This document shows positions 63,947 through 64,000 of a DNA stretch of 64,000 nt, one piece after another (position 1 is the first letter of the stretch; each line of letters begins with the position of its first letter). The DNA is taken from assembly GCA_036877525.1 (NCBI GenBank), contig JAZGTH010000013.1, positions 9,986,001 to 10,050,000 of the forward strand, in the 5' to 3' direction. The notes below the pieces were generated by a model that saw only the letters and a list, made by a program, of their open reading frames with translations, did not search any database and had not been told where the DNA came from. The DNA comes from Chromobotia macracanthus (Eukaryota; Chordata; Actinopteri; Cypriniformes; Botiidae). Made by a program: the position numbers and the translations under genes.

Positions 63947-64000
63947 ACATCCTAGCTCCGCACCAGAGACTTCTCGCTCAGCTTAGCAAGCAGCAACAAA

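Overview
The window reads as a stretch of teleost fish chromosome, most likely an otophysan (carp, characin or catfish type). It is AT-rich and gene-poor, and it is packed with repeats I know from such fish: DIRS-type YR retrotransposons, LINE L2-like and Rex/Babar-like 3' ends, Tc1 elements, and MITEs with GGGATAGTTCACC or CACTGTAAAAAA termini. Its two complete genes are vertebrate genes whose coding sequence lies in a single exon.

Layout. 1-4.4 kb: mostly non-coding, with two possible terminal exons (1227, 3272) and a palindromic MITE. 4.4-9.2 kb: Tc1 copy, L2 fragment and a large decayed DIRS element on the minus strand. 9.3-15.5 kb: one convincing orphan coding exon on the minus strand (10293-10414), a repeat family called 'element X' here, and a LINE 3' end. 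15.7-17.3 kb: a second DIRS element on the plus strand with an internal deletion. 20216-21748: intact single-exon cyp8b1 (sterol 12-alpha-hydroxylase, bile-acid synthesis). 23.6-23.9 kb: relic of a tandem cyp8b1 duplicate, followed by a DIRS gag relic. 26.8-28.1 kb: decayed copy of an uncharacterised multicopy teleost protein. 28.2-29.25 kb: first of three copies of an unclassified composite repeat (others at 55.0-55.85 kb minus and 59.1-60.7 kb plus). 30-44 kb: LINE, DIRS, element X, a proline-rich coding repeat and a MADF-like exon. 45.3-45.7 kb: CpG-rich island, candidate promoter and 5' exon. 49950-51424: connexin-45 type gene (gjc1), with an untranslated leader spliced on upstream. 51.4-64 kb: repeats, LINE fragments, microsatellites and a possible exon near the right edge.

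The two complete genes act in unrelated processes (bile acid 12-alpha-hydroxylation; gap-junction channels), so there is no operon-like logic. From what I know of human gene order, CYP8B1 lies near HIGD1A on 3p22 and GJC1 lies near HIGD1B on 17q21. Finding both in one 30-kb fish interval may record ancestral linkage. No CRISPR array, rRNA gene or convincing tRNA gene was seen. The most unusual structures are the three-copy repeat with a small two-exon reading frame and the cyp8b1 tandem relic. All repeat family names come from recognising motifs by eye, not from database searches.
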